Assembly (NCBI RefSeq): GCF_009831555.1
Contig: NZ_WUUU01000015.1
Location: forward strand, 1 to 32,073
Length of the DNA: 32,073 nt
DNA from: Halobacterium bonnevillei
GTDB lineage: Archaea > Halobacteriota > Halobacteria > Halobacteriales > Halobacteriaceae
Direction of reading: 5' to 3'
Within the stretch, counting starts at the first letter, position 1, and the number at the start of each line of letters is the position of its first letter. The notes below the pieces were generated by a model, which saw only the letters and a list, made by a program, of their open reading frames with translations, was not told the DNA's origin and did no database searches. The position numbers and the translations under genes are program-made. This document shows positions 23,673 to 30,738 of the stretch, piece after piece.

Positions 23673-25457
23673 CTACGAGCGTTCGATCCGAGTCCCCGAG
23701 ATGGTGCCGGCTGGCGTGAAGCTATTCGTCGCAAGGACAGCGCTCAGGTCCAGCGACCCCGTACCGTCGCCGACGTACACCTCGTCGTCCTGACTATCTC
23801 CGGAGAATTCGTTCGATTCGATTGTCACCGTCGAGCCGTCCGTCGAACTGCCGACAACCACGTGGAATGGCGGCGCGAAATTGTCAGAGGTCGTGGTCTC
23901 GACGTCCGAGATCGTGTTCTCGCGGATGGTCACATTCGACGGACCCGTTGCGCTACCGCCGCCCTGAGCGAGGGAGATCACCTGCGTGAACCCGCCCGGA
24001 GCGCCGCCCGAACCGGGAATCGTCCCTTCGGTGTTCAGGTCGCTGATTTCGTTCCCGTCGATGACGCCGGAAACGTCGCCGTTGAATCTGACAGCGACCG
24101 TCGAGCGCGTGTCCAGCAGCCCAGTGATCGTGTTCCCCCGGACTGTCGCGTCGGTTATCTGGGTGCCCGACTCGTTGACCAGAATCGCCTGGACGGCGCC
24201 CTCGTCCTCGTCGGTTCCCTCCAGGTTCCGGAGTTCGTTGCCGTAGATCGTGATGCCGCTGGTGCCGTCACTCGCCAGAATCCCGATCGGGTTCGCGTCG
24301 TCGTCACCCGTTCCGATGTCCGCGAGGACGTTGTGCTGCAGGCAAACGTTCTCGCTGCCCGAGGAGACGTCTATCCCAACGGTTCCGGCGTAGTCGGTCG
24401 GATCCCCAGAACCCTGGGTTCCGGGGTTCCGGATTTCGAATCCGTCGACAGTGACGTCGTCTGCCTGAACGTCGACGGTGGACCCATTCGAGTGCTCGAC
24501 GACGGGTCGTTCTGCGCTCGCCCGCGCGAGGGTGAGTGGCGTATCGACGTCGATCGCCTCGGTGTAGTCGCTTCCGTCCCCGAAGGTGCCGCCGAAGACG
24601 CTGACGACGTCGCCCGCGCTGGCGTCGTCGACGGCACTCTGGATTGCGTCACCCGGCAGCACGGTTGCGTCCGCGAACGGGTTCTGGGGCGCGGGGTTGT
24701 TGCGCGTCTGGTAGGCCGCGAACGTGAGGCCGAACGCCACACCGTCCGACTGGATCTCGTTACCGACGTCGGTGGGAACCTCCCACTCGATGCAGAGACA
24801 CGGTCCGTTCTGTGTGCTGCTATCTGGCGACGAGGGATACGCGTCCGTTCCGGTGGTCGTGGCGTCGCCGTCGAGCAGGAATCCGCTCTCGAGTTCCTTG
24901 AACAGGTCTGCGAGCGTGTAATCGGCCGGGTTCTGGAACTCGTGGATCACCCCGCCACTCTCGGTACAGTACGACACGTCGACCTGGAGTACCGCCGAGA
25001 GTTCGCCCGCCCCCGCTCCGCTCGGAACGTTTCCGAGACTTCCGGCGTCGGAGCCGTCCACGTCCCCCTCGGGTTCGGTCTGCCCGTTCTCGTAGTCGGT
25101 GACGCCGACGGTACTACCGATCCAGAGCCACCCCGGGTTGTCGACGATCTTCGGGCTGAACTGCAGCGAGCCGCTATCGCCGGGTGTCAGGTCGTTGATC
25201 ACGTACTCCCCCGTAGCGGTTCCATCGCCGTCGATCGTCCCGTCGTTCGTCGTGCTTCCGGTGGTGACCCCGTCCTGGCTGACAGCCGTTTCGTAGTCGA
25301 CGTACAGGTCCACTTCTCCGGCCCGAATCTCGTTGCTCTCGACGGTTTCCGTGTCGCTGAAGTACGCGGACGTCCCCAGCCCGGCCGTCGCAGAGGCCAA
25401 GCCGATACCGCCCACGCCCGCGAGTATTCGACGTCGTGTGAGTTCGAATTCTCTCAT
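23673..25457 (-). CDS. SipW-tag fibre-like protein with C-terminal beta-helix, 594 aa (operon B)
   Basis: Start ATG 25457 (MREFELTRRRILAGVGGIGL), with GGAGG 8 bases upstream. Junction TSAYFSDTETVESNEIRAGE. The core contains NDLTPGDSGSLQFSPKIVDN, PGWLWIG and CIEWEVPTDVGNEIQSDGVA, ending in AYQTRNN (about residue 254). From about 264 a parallel beta-helix begins (AIQSAVDDASAGDVVSVFGG) with rungs such as NVCLQHNVLADIG, GITIYGNELRNLEG and NVTIRENTISDVE, the NosD-like pattern, to the end. It is a paralogue of the 555-residue protein of operon A, with the same fusion point just after RNN. Probably the last gene of operon B. Confidence 0.92.
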   Translation of the reverse strand: MREFELTRRRILAGVGGIGLASATAGLGTSAYFSDTETVESNEIRAGEVDLYVDYETAVSQDGVTTGSTTNDGTIDGDGTATGEYVINDLTPGDSGSLQFSPKIVDNPGWLWIGSTVGVTDYENGQTEPEGDVDGSDAGSLGNVPSGAGAGELSAVLQVDVSYCTESGGVIHEFQNPADYTLADLFKELESGFLLDGDATTTGTDAYPSSPDSSTQNGPCLCIEWEVPTDVGNEIQSDGVAFGLTFAAYQTRNNPAPQNPFADATVLPGDAIQSAVDDASAGDVVSVFGGTFGDGSDYTEAIDVDTPLTLARASAERPVVEHSNGSTVDVQADDVTVDGFEIRNPGTQGSGDPTDYAGTVGIDVSSGSENVCLQHNVLADIGTGDDDANPIGILASDGTSGITIYGNELRNLEGTDEDEGAVQAILVNESGTQITDATVRGNTITGLLDTRSTVAVRFNGDVSGVIDGNEISDLNTEGTIPGSGGAPGGFTQVISLAQGGGSATGPSNVTIRENTISDVETTTSDNFAPPFHVVVGSSTDGSTVTIESNEFSGDSQDDEVYVGDGTGSLDLSAVLATNSFTPAGTISGTRIERS

Positions 25458-25476
25458 CGTACACCCCTCCCGGGAA

Positions 25477-25527
25477 ACTCACGAGCGGAGTCGAACCGCT
25501 CGACGGTCGCGTCGCACCTGCGTGAGT
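25477..25527 (-). other. tRNA-like minihelix (element 1)
   Basis: Minus strand: ACTCACG (25521-25527) pairs perfectly with CGTGAGT (25477-25483), a full 7-bp acceptor stem. T-arm AGCGG-TTCGACT-CCGCT (25484-25500) has exactly tRNA geometry: 5-bp stem, 7-base loop, no gap before the acceptor strand. A 20-base linker replaces the other arms. Stem bases differ from elements 2-5 on both strands together (T-A for C-G in the acceptor, A-T for G-C in the T-stem), so pairing is conserved rather than sequence. Confidence 0.85.
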
Positions 25528-25567
25528 CGGACGTCTCGATTCGCGAACGACGAGTGTCGGAGGCGAC

Positions 25568-27307
25568 TCAGGGCCCGGTCGGGTTGTCGTTGTTCCGACA
25601 CTGCTCGGTGTAGAAGCCGAGGTCGAAACTGACCGTGTCCCCCTGGATCTCGTTGCCGACGTCCGTCGGCACCCACCAGGCGAACCCGACGTACCGGGTA
25701 AGTCCTGGCTGGTAGCAGTCGCCACCGTTCAGCACGTAGCCGTTCTGGGCGGCACCGAACTCGTCGAAGGCGTCGGCGAGCGTCCCGGCGAAGATCGTCT
25801 CCTCGCAGAGTTCGCCGGTCGTGAGGTCGCCGTAGGTGTGGTCAGTGAGGTCCCCGGAGAAGGACCGACGCTCGACCACGGTTCCGTCGCTGTCGAAGAA
25901 CACGAGTTCAGTCCCCTGACTGATCGACCCGACGAAGTCGCCAGTCCCGGAGTCCGACACCGCCAGGCCCGTCAGGTCCTCGCCAGTCTCGAGTTCCGCG
26001 ACCTGCGAGACGCTGCCTGACAAGAGGTCGACGGTGTGGAGGGCGTTCGTGGCGTTGGTGTACAGGTAGAATTGGCCGGTCGACGTAAACGCGTTGTCGG
26101 CACCGTTGATGTCGACGTCGAGGTCAATTCTGTCCGTGATTTCTGGCGCAGTCTCCGGGTTGGACACGACGAACAGTGCGTCCTCGGCCATATCGCCGAC
26201 GTAGAGCGTCCCGTCCGTGTCCACGGTGACCTGAACGACGTCGTTGAACGGTCCGTGTCCGTCGGGGTCGTCAATCGGGTCGATCGACAGTTGCGCGTTC
26301 GGAACGTCGTACGTCGCGAGTTCCATCTGGTTCCACGGAACAGCATACACCGTCTCCCCATCGGGAGACGCACCGGTGTGGGCACGGTCCAGCACAGTGC
26401 CGCCTTCCTCGAGGTCAGTCAGGTGGGTCGTAGCTGCACCTGAACTGATGTCGACTTCGTAGAGGCTCGCAGGATCGTCGTTGTGCTCGTAGTCCGTCAT
26501 GTAGAGCGTGTCTCCACACTCGCCCCTGTCGAGAACGTTGTCGCCGTCGTCGTACCACCAGACGGTCTGGATGTTCTCTGCGAGCTCGCCCCCGTCCGAC
26601 TCGCCGTCCCCGAGCGCGGCCTCCTCCGGTTCCGTCAGTTCGCCGCCACTCTGCGAGACGTTCCCCGTCTGCAGCCACACGTAGCCGGGGTTGCCGCAGA
26701 GGTGGAAACTCAGCGTGAACTCCCCGAAGTCGCCGGGTTTGACGTCTTGCAGATTGATCAACGGCTGCGGCTCGTCGTCGACGTACGTATCGGCGTTGTT
26801 CGTTCGGGTCGCGTTGCCGCCGCCCGGGGTGAGGTCGTCGTCTACGTCCGCCCCGTGCGCGCAGGCATCGTAAACGAACTGGTCGTCGACCGCGTCGTCG
26901 TTCTCCCCGATTGTCTCCTGTTCGCCGTCGTTGTCGGGGTCCGGGAACGCCTCTATCGCCGTGTTCGACATGTAGGCACCGAGGTCGTCCTCGTGCACCC
27001 ACACCATCGGGTTCTCCGGATGCGGAAGACCGACGTAGTCCCCCGATTCAGCTGGTTCGGCACGCTGGACGGCGAGACCCGCTGCTGGATCGTCGAAGCC
27101 GTAGAGCTGCGGATACGAGTAGTGTTCCTCCCAGTCGACTTTCAGGTCCAGCGTCCCCGCCGTGATCGTGTTGTTCTCGAACGACTCCGAATCGGAGAGG
27201 TACGCTGACGTCCCGAAGCCGGCCGCGGCAGAGGCGAGCCCGATACCGGCCGCTCCAGCGAGCACGCGACGCCGCGTCAGGTCCAGGCCAGCGGGTTTGT
27301 CACTCAT
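25568..27307 (-). CDS. SipW-tag fibre-like protein with inserted beta-propeller, 579 aa (operon B)
   Basis: Start ATG 27307 (MSDKPAGLDLTRRRVLAGAA), 15 bases after the previous stop. Junction TSAYLSDSESFENNTITAGT. The first 130 residues closely match the vWA protein of operon A, including VDWEEHYSYPQLYGFDDPAA and MVWVHEDDLGAYMSNTAIEA. The core continues with LQDVKPGDFGEFTLSFHLCG and WWYDDGDNVLDRGE. Residues about 266-495 are a propeller-like repeat domain (GDTLYMTDY, DGETVYAVPW, DGTLYVGDMAEDALFVV, GQFYLYTN, TGLAVSDSGTGDFVGSI). The core resumes at EETIFAGTLADAF and ends WWVPTDVGNEIQGDTVSFDL, FYTEQCRNND. The insertion site is the same loop that carries the vWA domain in the operon A paralogue. 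Confidence 0.92.
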   Translation of the reverse strand: MSDKPAGLDLTRRRVLAGAAGIGLASAAAGFGTSAYLSDSESFENNTITAGTLDLKVDWEEHYSYPQLYGFDDPAAGLAVQRAEPAESGDYVGLPHPENPMVWVHEDDLGAYMSNTAIEAFPDPDNDGEQETIGENDDAVDDQFVYDACAHGADVDDDLTPGGGNATRTNNADTYVDDEPQPLINLQDVKPGDFGEFTLSFHLCGNPGYVWLQTGNVSQSGGELTEPEEAALGDGESDGGELAENIQTVWWYDDGDNVLDRGECGDTLYMTDYEHNDDPASLYEVDISSGAATTHLTDLEEGGTVLDRAHTGASPDGETVYAVPWNQMELATYDVPNAQLSIDPIDDPDGHGPFNDVVQVTVDTDGTLYVGDMAEDALFVVSNPETAPEITDRIDLDVDINGADNAFTSTGQFYLYTNATNALHTVDLLSGSVSQVAELETGEDLTGLAVSDSGTGDFVGSISQGTELVFFDSDGTVVERRSFSGDLTDHTYGDLTTGELCEETIFAGTLADAFDEFGAAQNGYVLNGGDCYQPGLTRYVGFAWWVPTDVGNEIQGDTVSFDLGFYTEQCRNNDNPTGP

Positions 27308-27322
27308 CGGTAGCCCCCTGAG

Positions 27323-28180
27323 TTAGGTACTGAACGGGGAGTCGTTGTTCCGGGTCTGTTCGGCTTCGAAGACGAGGTCGAAGCTCAGCGAGTCCCCCTG
27401 GATCTCGTTGCCGACCTCCGCGGGAATCTCGAGCAACAGGCAGAACTCCGGATCGAAGTTCTCACCGTCGTCCTCGATAGCCAGCGGGTCCCCCGCGCCG
27501 TCACGGATCGTGACGCCCGTGCTGTACGTGTCGTACGCCTCCTGGAGCGTGGTGTAGTGGGTGTCGCTATCGACGACGCCGCCCTCGTCGCGGGACGGGT
27601 CCCAGGCTTCTGCTTGGCTGCCGCCGTCGACGTTCGTGGTACCGTCGAGGCCAGACAACGCGGTCCGGTCGCCACCCCCGAAGTCGTTCCAGACCGTTGC
27701 GAGAATCTTGTCCTGCAGTTCCCCGGCTCCGTCACTGACGCCCGGGTCGTTGAAGTCGCCGGTCATGTTGGTCTCGTTCCCACTGGTCGGCTCGGGTTCG
27801 GTGTACCCGTTCTCGCTGGATTCGAGGTTCTCGGTGCGGACCTGGACGTATCCGGGGTTGTCTCCGATGTCGATGTCGAAGCAGATGATCCCCCAGTCGC
27901 CCGGCTTGACGTCGTCGACCTGCAGGCCAGTCACCGCCTCGCCGTCCGCAGTTGCTTCGAGCTCCCCGAGGTTTGTTTGTTGGGCCCAGTAGTCGTTGGC
28001 GGCTTCCACGCTCGCAGTGACCTGCATGTCGAGCGTGCCCGCAGTGATCGTGTTGTCTTCGAACGATTCCTCGTCGCTGAGATACGCGGACGTCCCGAGC
28101 CCCGCGACGGCACTCGCGACACCGATTGTGCCGAGGCCGCCGAGGACGCGACGCCGCGTCAGTTCGAGTTTCTTTGACAT
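27323..28180 (-). CDS. Plain SipW-tag fibre subunit, 285 aa (first gene of operon B)
   Basis: Start ATG 28180 (MSKKLELTRRRVLGGLGTIG), junction TSAYLSDEESFEDNTITAGT. Undecorated core: LQVDDVKPGDWGIICFDIDI, NPGYVQVRTE, THYTTLQEAYDTYSTGVTIR and the end LEIPAEVGNEIQGDSLSFDL with AEQTRNNDSPFST. Related to the 274-residue subunit of operon A. Its first 40 residues and promoter are instead closest to the 555-residue first gene of operon A, so the duplicated 5' region and the body of the gene have different partners, a sign of recombination. It is probably the major subunit of its operon, because it is promoter-proximal and carries no cargo. Confidence 0.92.
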   Translation of the reverse strand: MSKKLELTRRRVLGGLGTIGVASAVAGLGTSAYLSDEESFEDNTITAGTLDMQVTASVEAANDYWAQQTNLGELEATADGEAVTGLQVDDVKPGDWGIICFDIDIGDNPGYVQVRTENLESSENGYTEPEPTSGNETNMTGDFNDPGVSDGAGELQDKILATVWNDFGGGDRTALSGLDGTTNVDGGSQAEAWDPSRDEGGVVDSDTHYTTLQEAYDTYSTGVTIRDGAGDPLAIEDDGENFDPEFCLLLEIPAEVGNEIQGDSLSFDLVFEAEQTRNNDSPFST

Positions 28181-28290
28181 GGTTCGATTGGTCGGCCAAC
28201 GGTGTTGGCCTTGCCACATCCACGATGGAGTATCCACATAGCTAATCGCGCAATCAGCACAGAAACGACCGATTTGACGGGGCTAAGCGA
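28181..28290 (-). promoter_or_regulatory. Promoter and leader of operon B
   Basis: The same layout as operon A. A GCTTA block followed by C-rich sequence lies near 28283, then CGTTTCTGTG, the identical CGCGATTAGCTATG (28237-28250) and a perfect 7-bp leader hairpin GGCCAAC-ACC-GTTGGCC (28194-28210), 13 bases before ATG 28180. There is no Shine-Dalgarno sequence. The hairpin differs from that of operon A at several positions but still pairs. Confidence 0.7.
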
Positions 28291-28366
28291 CGCATTGAAA
28301 ATTTTAGCGGGCCATAGCTCCGCTTCAGGGCCGCCGATACGCGACCCGGGAAGCGGTAAGTTCACC

Positions 28367-28376
28367 GATAAATATG
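28367..28376 (+). promoter_or_regulatory. TATA element of the right DUF7344 gene
   Basis: GATAAATATG, centred about 30 bases before ATG 28402, is a good haloarchaeal TATA box. It is back-to-back with the operon B promoter, so one regulator could act on both. Confidence 0.6.
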
Positions 28377-28401
28377 CGGGTACGCGACAGGCTCTGTGTG
28401 T

Positions 28402-28932
28402 ATGAGTCTCACCCGGTCGTCCGCGCTGGCGGAGGCGGACATCCACGACATCCTCAGGAACGACCGGCGGCGTCGCGTGCTCGAACACCTCCAGGAGTCG
28501 ATGGGCAGCGTCACGCTCAGGGAACTGGCTGAGACCATCGCCGCCCACGAGGCCGGGGAGTCGCCGCCGCCGCGGCCGCTCCGCGAGAGCGTCTACAACT
28601 CCCTGCACCAGACGCACCTCCCGAAGCTCGACGCCGAGGGCGTCGTCGACTACGACAAGAACCGCAAGACCGTGGAACTCCAGCCCGGCGCGCGCGACGT
28701 GAACGTCTACATGGAGGTCGTCACGAAGTACGGCATCACGTGGGCGGACTACTATCGGTCGCTCGCGACGCTCTCGCTCGTGGTCGTCGTCGCCGCCGAG
28801 ATCGACGTGCCGCTACTCGAGGCGCTCCCGGTGTTGCTCGTTGCGAGCGCGTTCCTCGCCGTCATCGCGGCGTCCACTGCCTACCAGCTGTGGACGCGGC
28901 GCTGGACGTACCTCCGCAGCCTGCTGCGCTAA
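28402..28932 (+). CDS. DUF7344 winged-helix protein with two TM segments (right flank regulator)
   Basis: A 176-residue paralogue of the 11670-12206 protein: MSLTRSSALAEADIHDILRN, a winged helix (DRRRRVLEHLQE; SVYNSLHQTHLPKLDAEGVV), then a beta segment (VELQPGARDVNVYMEVV) and two membrane segments (YRSLATLSLVVVVAAEIDVP and LPVLLVASAFLAVIAASTAY). Start ATG 28402 follows a TATA box. It is divergent from operon B with 221 bases shared. The pair of paralogues bracketing the locus, one near each end, suggests membrane-associated DNA-binding proteins that regulate it; this is inference from position. Confidence 0.9.
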   Translation: MSLTRSSALAEADIHDILRNDRRRRVLEHLQESMGSVTLRELAETIAAHEAGESPPPRPLRESVYNSLHQTHLPKLDAEGVVDYDKNRKTVELQPGARDVNVYMEVVTKYGITWADYYRSLATLSLVVVVAAEIDVPLLEALPVLLVASAFLAVIAASTAYQLWTRRWTYLRSLLR

Positions 28933-29025
28933 TTCTGGTCGCCGAGTTGGCATCTCGAGAGGTGGCCGAGCACGATGCGCGCCCTCACTGCAGAGGCCTC
29001 GTACAGCCACTAGGTGCTCCGCCAC

Positions 29026-29841
29026 TCACTCCTCGGGGATCGGCGCTTCGAAGATGCGCGCGCCGCAGGCCGTGCAGGACGCCGCGACGACTTCGACGGA
29101 GCGACAGCAGGATTCGACCGTCTCCTCACCGAGCTGGACGTGGCCGTCGCAGACCGAACACCGGTCCAGCCACAGCCGCAGCCCGGCGAGCAGGCGAGTG
29201 CGTTCGGCGAACCCGCGGTCTCCCCACCCGGCGTCCGCGTCCGCGAGCACCCACCGCGCCCGCGGTGTCGGCGACGAACGCGCCCGGGACGGCCACTCGG
29301 CGACCGTCGCGTCGTCGACCCTCGCGAGGACTGCTTCGCCGCGGTACTCGACTGACGCGGACTCGTCGAACGACGGCGGGAGCAAGTGCTGGACGGCGGC
29401 GTCGACGTCGTCGGCGGCGGCCGCCATCTCCGAGCGCCACTCGGTCCGGAACAGGGAGTCCAGACAGAGGTCGTCGCGGTCCGGACACGGCGTGAGCGCG
29501 CCGGCGTCGAGGAGCACGGCCTCGGGGTCGAACGTTCCGTGCTCGTCGACCGGGTCGGCGTCCCCGGTCGTGGGTTCACCGTGTTCGAAGTACGCCAGCA
29601 CGTCGTCCGGGAGGAGTCGTTGGGTCAGCGCGGGTGTCCCGGGAATCAGGTAGCCCCTGACGTACACCATCGCTCCGCCGAGGATGCCGGCGACGACGCC
29701 GACGGGGAACGTCAGCCAGGCGCCGAGGCCGACGCTCCCCGCGGCGACGAGCGCGAGGTTGAGCACCGTACACGGGAAACAACGGTTCTCGCCCGTGTAC
29801 TCCGGGCGCCGGAGCGCTGCGACCGCACGACGTACCTGCAT
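29026..29841 (-). CDS. Membrane protein with C-terminal zinc cluster, 271 aa
   Basis: Start ATG 29841 (MQVRRAVAALRRPEYTGENR), about 27 bases after a TATA-like ATACCTAAC, so probably leaderless. ENRCFPCTVLN is followed by two hydrophobic segments (LALVAAGSVGLGAWLTFPVG and VVAGILGGAMVYVRGYLIPG). The remainder is soluble: LLPDDVLAYFEH, a middle Cys pair (CPDRDDLC) and a C-terminal zinc ribbon (CSVCDG...ESCCRS...CTACGARIFE). It matches the general plan of a haloarchaeal conserved membrane protein family of unknown function. I cannot assign a role; the Cys pairs suggest zinc or redox chemistry. Confidence 0.82.
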   Translation of the reverse strand: MQVRRAVAALRRPEYTGENRCFPCTVLNLALVAAGSVGLGAWLTFPVGVVAGILGGAMVYVRGYLIPGTPALTQRLLPDDVLAYFEHGEPTTGDADPVDEHGTFDPEAVLLDAGALTPCPDRDDLCLDSLFRTEWRSEMAAAADDVDAAVQHLLPPSFDESASVEYRGEAVLARVDDATVAEWPSRARSSPTPRARWVLADADAGWGDRGFAERTRLLAGLRLWLDRCSVCDGHVQLGEETVESCCRSVEVVAASCTACGARIFEAPIPEE

Positions 29842-29945
29842 ACACCCGTATCGGGAACCGAGTGGGTTAGGTATCCCCCTGCTAAGGCCGCTGAACGCGC
29901 TGTTAAAGGGTTTCAGGGTCTGACTGGCCGCCAGACGGCTCGGCC

Positions 29946-30653
29946 TCAGGCGTGGTCGCGCAGCACCGCCAGCAGTTCGTCGATTGGCGTCTCGGTGACG
30001 GCCAGCGAGTAGCCGTCCTGCTGGGCGAGGCCGGGCGCGTGCTCCCAGAGGTCGTCCTCCGAGAGGCCGTGGAGGAGGACGGCGTTCGGCGTCGGGTTGA
30101 CGACCCGGAGCGCGATGCCGGGGCCTTCGCCGCGCGAGACGTTCGTGAACACGAGCACGCGGCTCGTGGACTGTCCGTAGAGCCGGTAGAACTCGTCGGC
30201 GCGCAGGCGGCGGATGGCTTCGATGGAGTCGATGACGGTGTGGCCGGTGACGCTGTCCCGCTCGCCGGCGACGACTTCGGTGCCGCCGACGGCGTCGTAG
30301 AGGTCGCCGAGGTCGACTGCGGCCGGGTACTCCTGGAGGTCGAGGACGACGTCGCTGTCGAAGCCCGCCGAGAGGACCCGCGTGTACTGCCGGATGTGCT
30401 CGCCGCCGCGGCGCTCGTCGATGTCGAGCAGGGCGTCGACGAGCCGGCGGACGAGCGCGATGCCGGGGCTCTCGCGGCGGCCGCTCTCGTAGTCGGAGAC
30501 GACAGACGACGAAACGTCGAGCCAGTCTGCCAGCTGCGTCTGTGTGACTTCGAAGTCCGTCCGCCACTTCCGGAGGGTCGCGCCCGGGTCGTCGCTGAGC
30601 GTGATTTCGCCGGCGATGCGCTCGGCGAGGTCGTTTCGCGGGTCGTCGGCCAT
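29946..30653 (-). CDS. XRE-type helix-turn-helix regulator, 235 aa
   Basis: Start ATG 30653 (MADDPRNDLAERIAGEITLS); the longer frame upstream is repeat-derived and was rejected. A Cro/C1-type helix-turn-helix lies at about residues 24-75 (LRKWRTDFEVTQTQLADWLD, VSSSVVSDYESGRRESPGIA). The C-terminal domain of about 140 residues (VVLDLQEYPAAVDLGDLYDA, RVLVFTNVSRGEGPGIALRV, then NPTPNAVLLHGLSEDDLWEH) is shared with conserved archaeal regulators of this length; I cannot name a ligand. GGCTTTTCC about 27 bases upstream is a likely TATA. It is divergent from the YdjM-like gene, with tandem repeats in between. Confidence 0.9.
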   Translation of the reverse strand: MADDPRNDLAERIAGEITLSDDPGATLRKWRTDFEVTQTQLADWLDVSSSVVSDYESGRRESPGIALVRRLVDALLDIDERRGGEHIRQYTRVLSAGFDSDVVLDLQEYPAAVDLGDLYDAVGGTEVVAGERDSVTGHTVIDSIEAIRRLRADEFYRLYGQSTSRVLVFTNVSRGEGPGIALRVVNPTPNAVLLHGLSEDDLWEHAPGLAQQDGYSLAVTETPIDELLAVLRDHA

Positions 30654-30738
30654 GGCGGTGAGTCCGGAACCGCCGTGGAAAAGCCTACCGGAGCGGATTC
30701 GACACGTGCCGAACTTTCCCGGGCGTCCGCCGACAGCC

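Noticed and set aside
16719-25527. The five TTCGATT-containing elements as complete tRNA genes or tRNA fragments used as integration sites
   Set aside because: None has D or anticodon arms, no integrase is present, and compensating stem changes argue for an RNA structure rather than copied attachment sequence.
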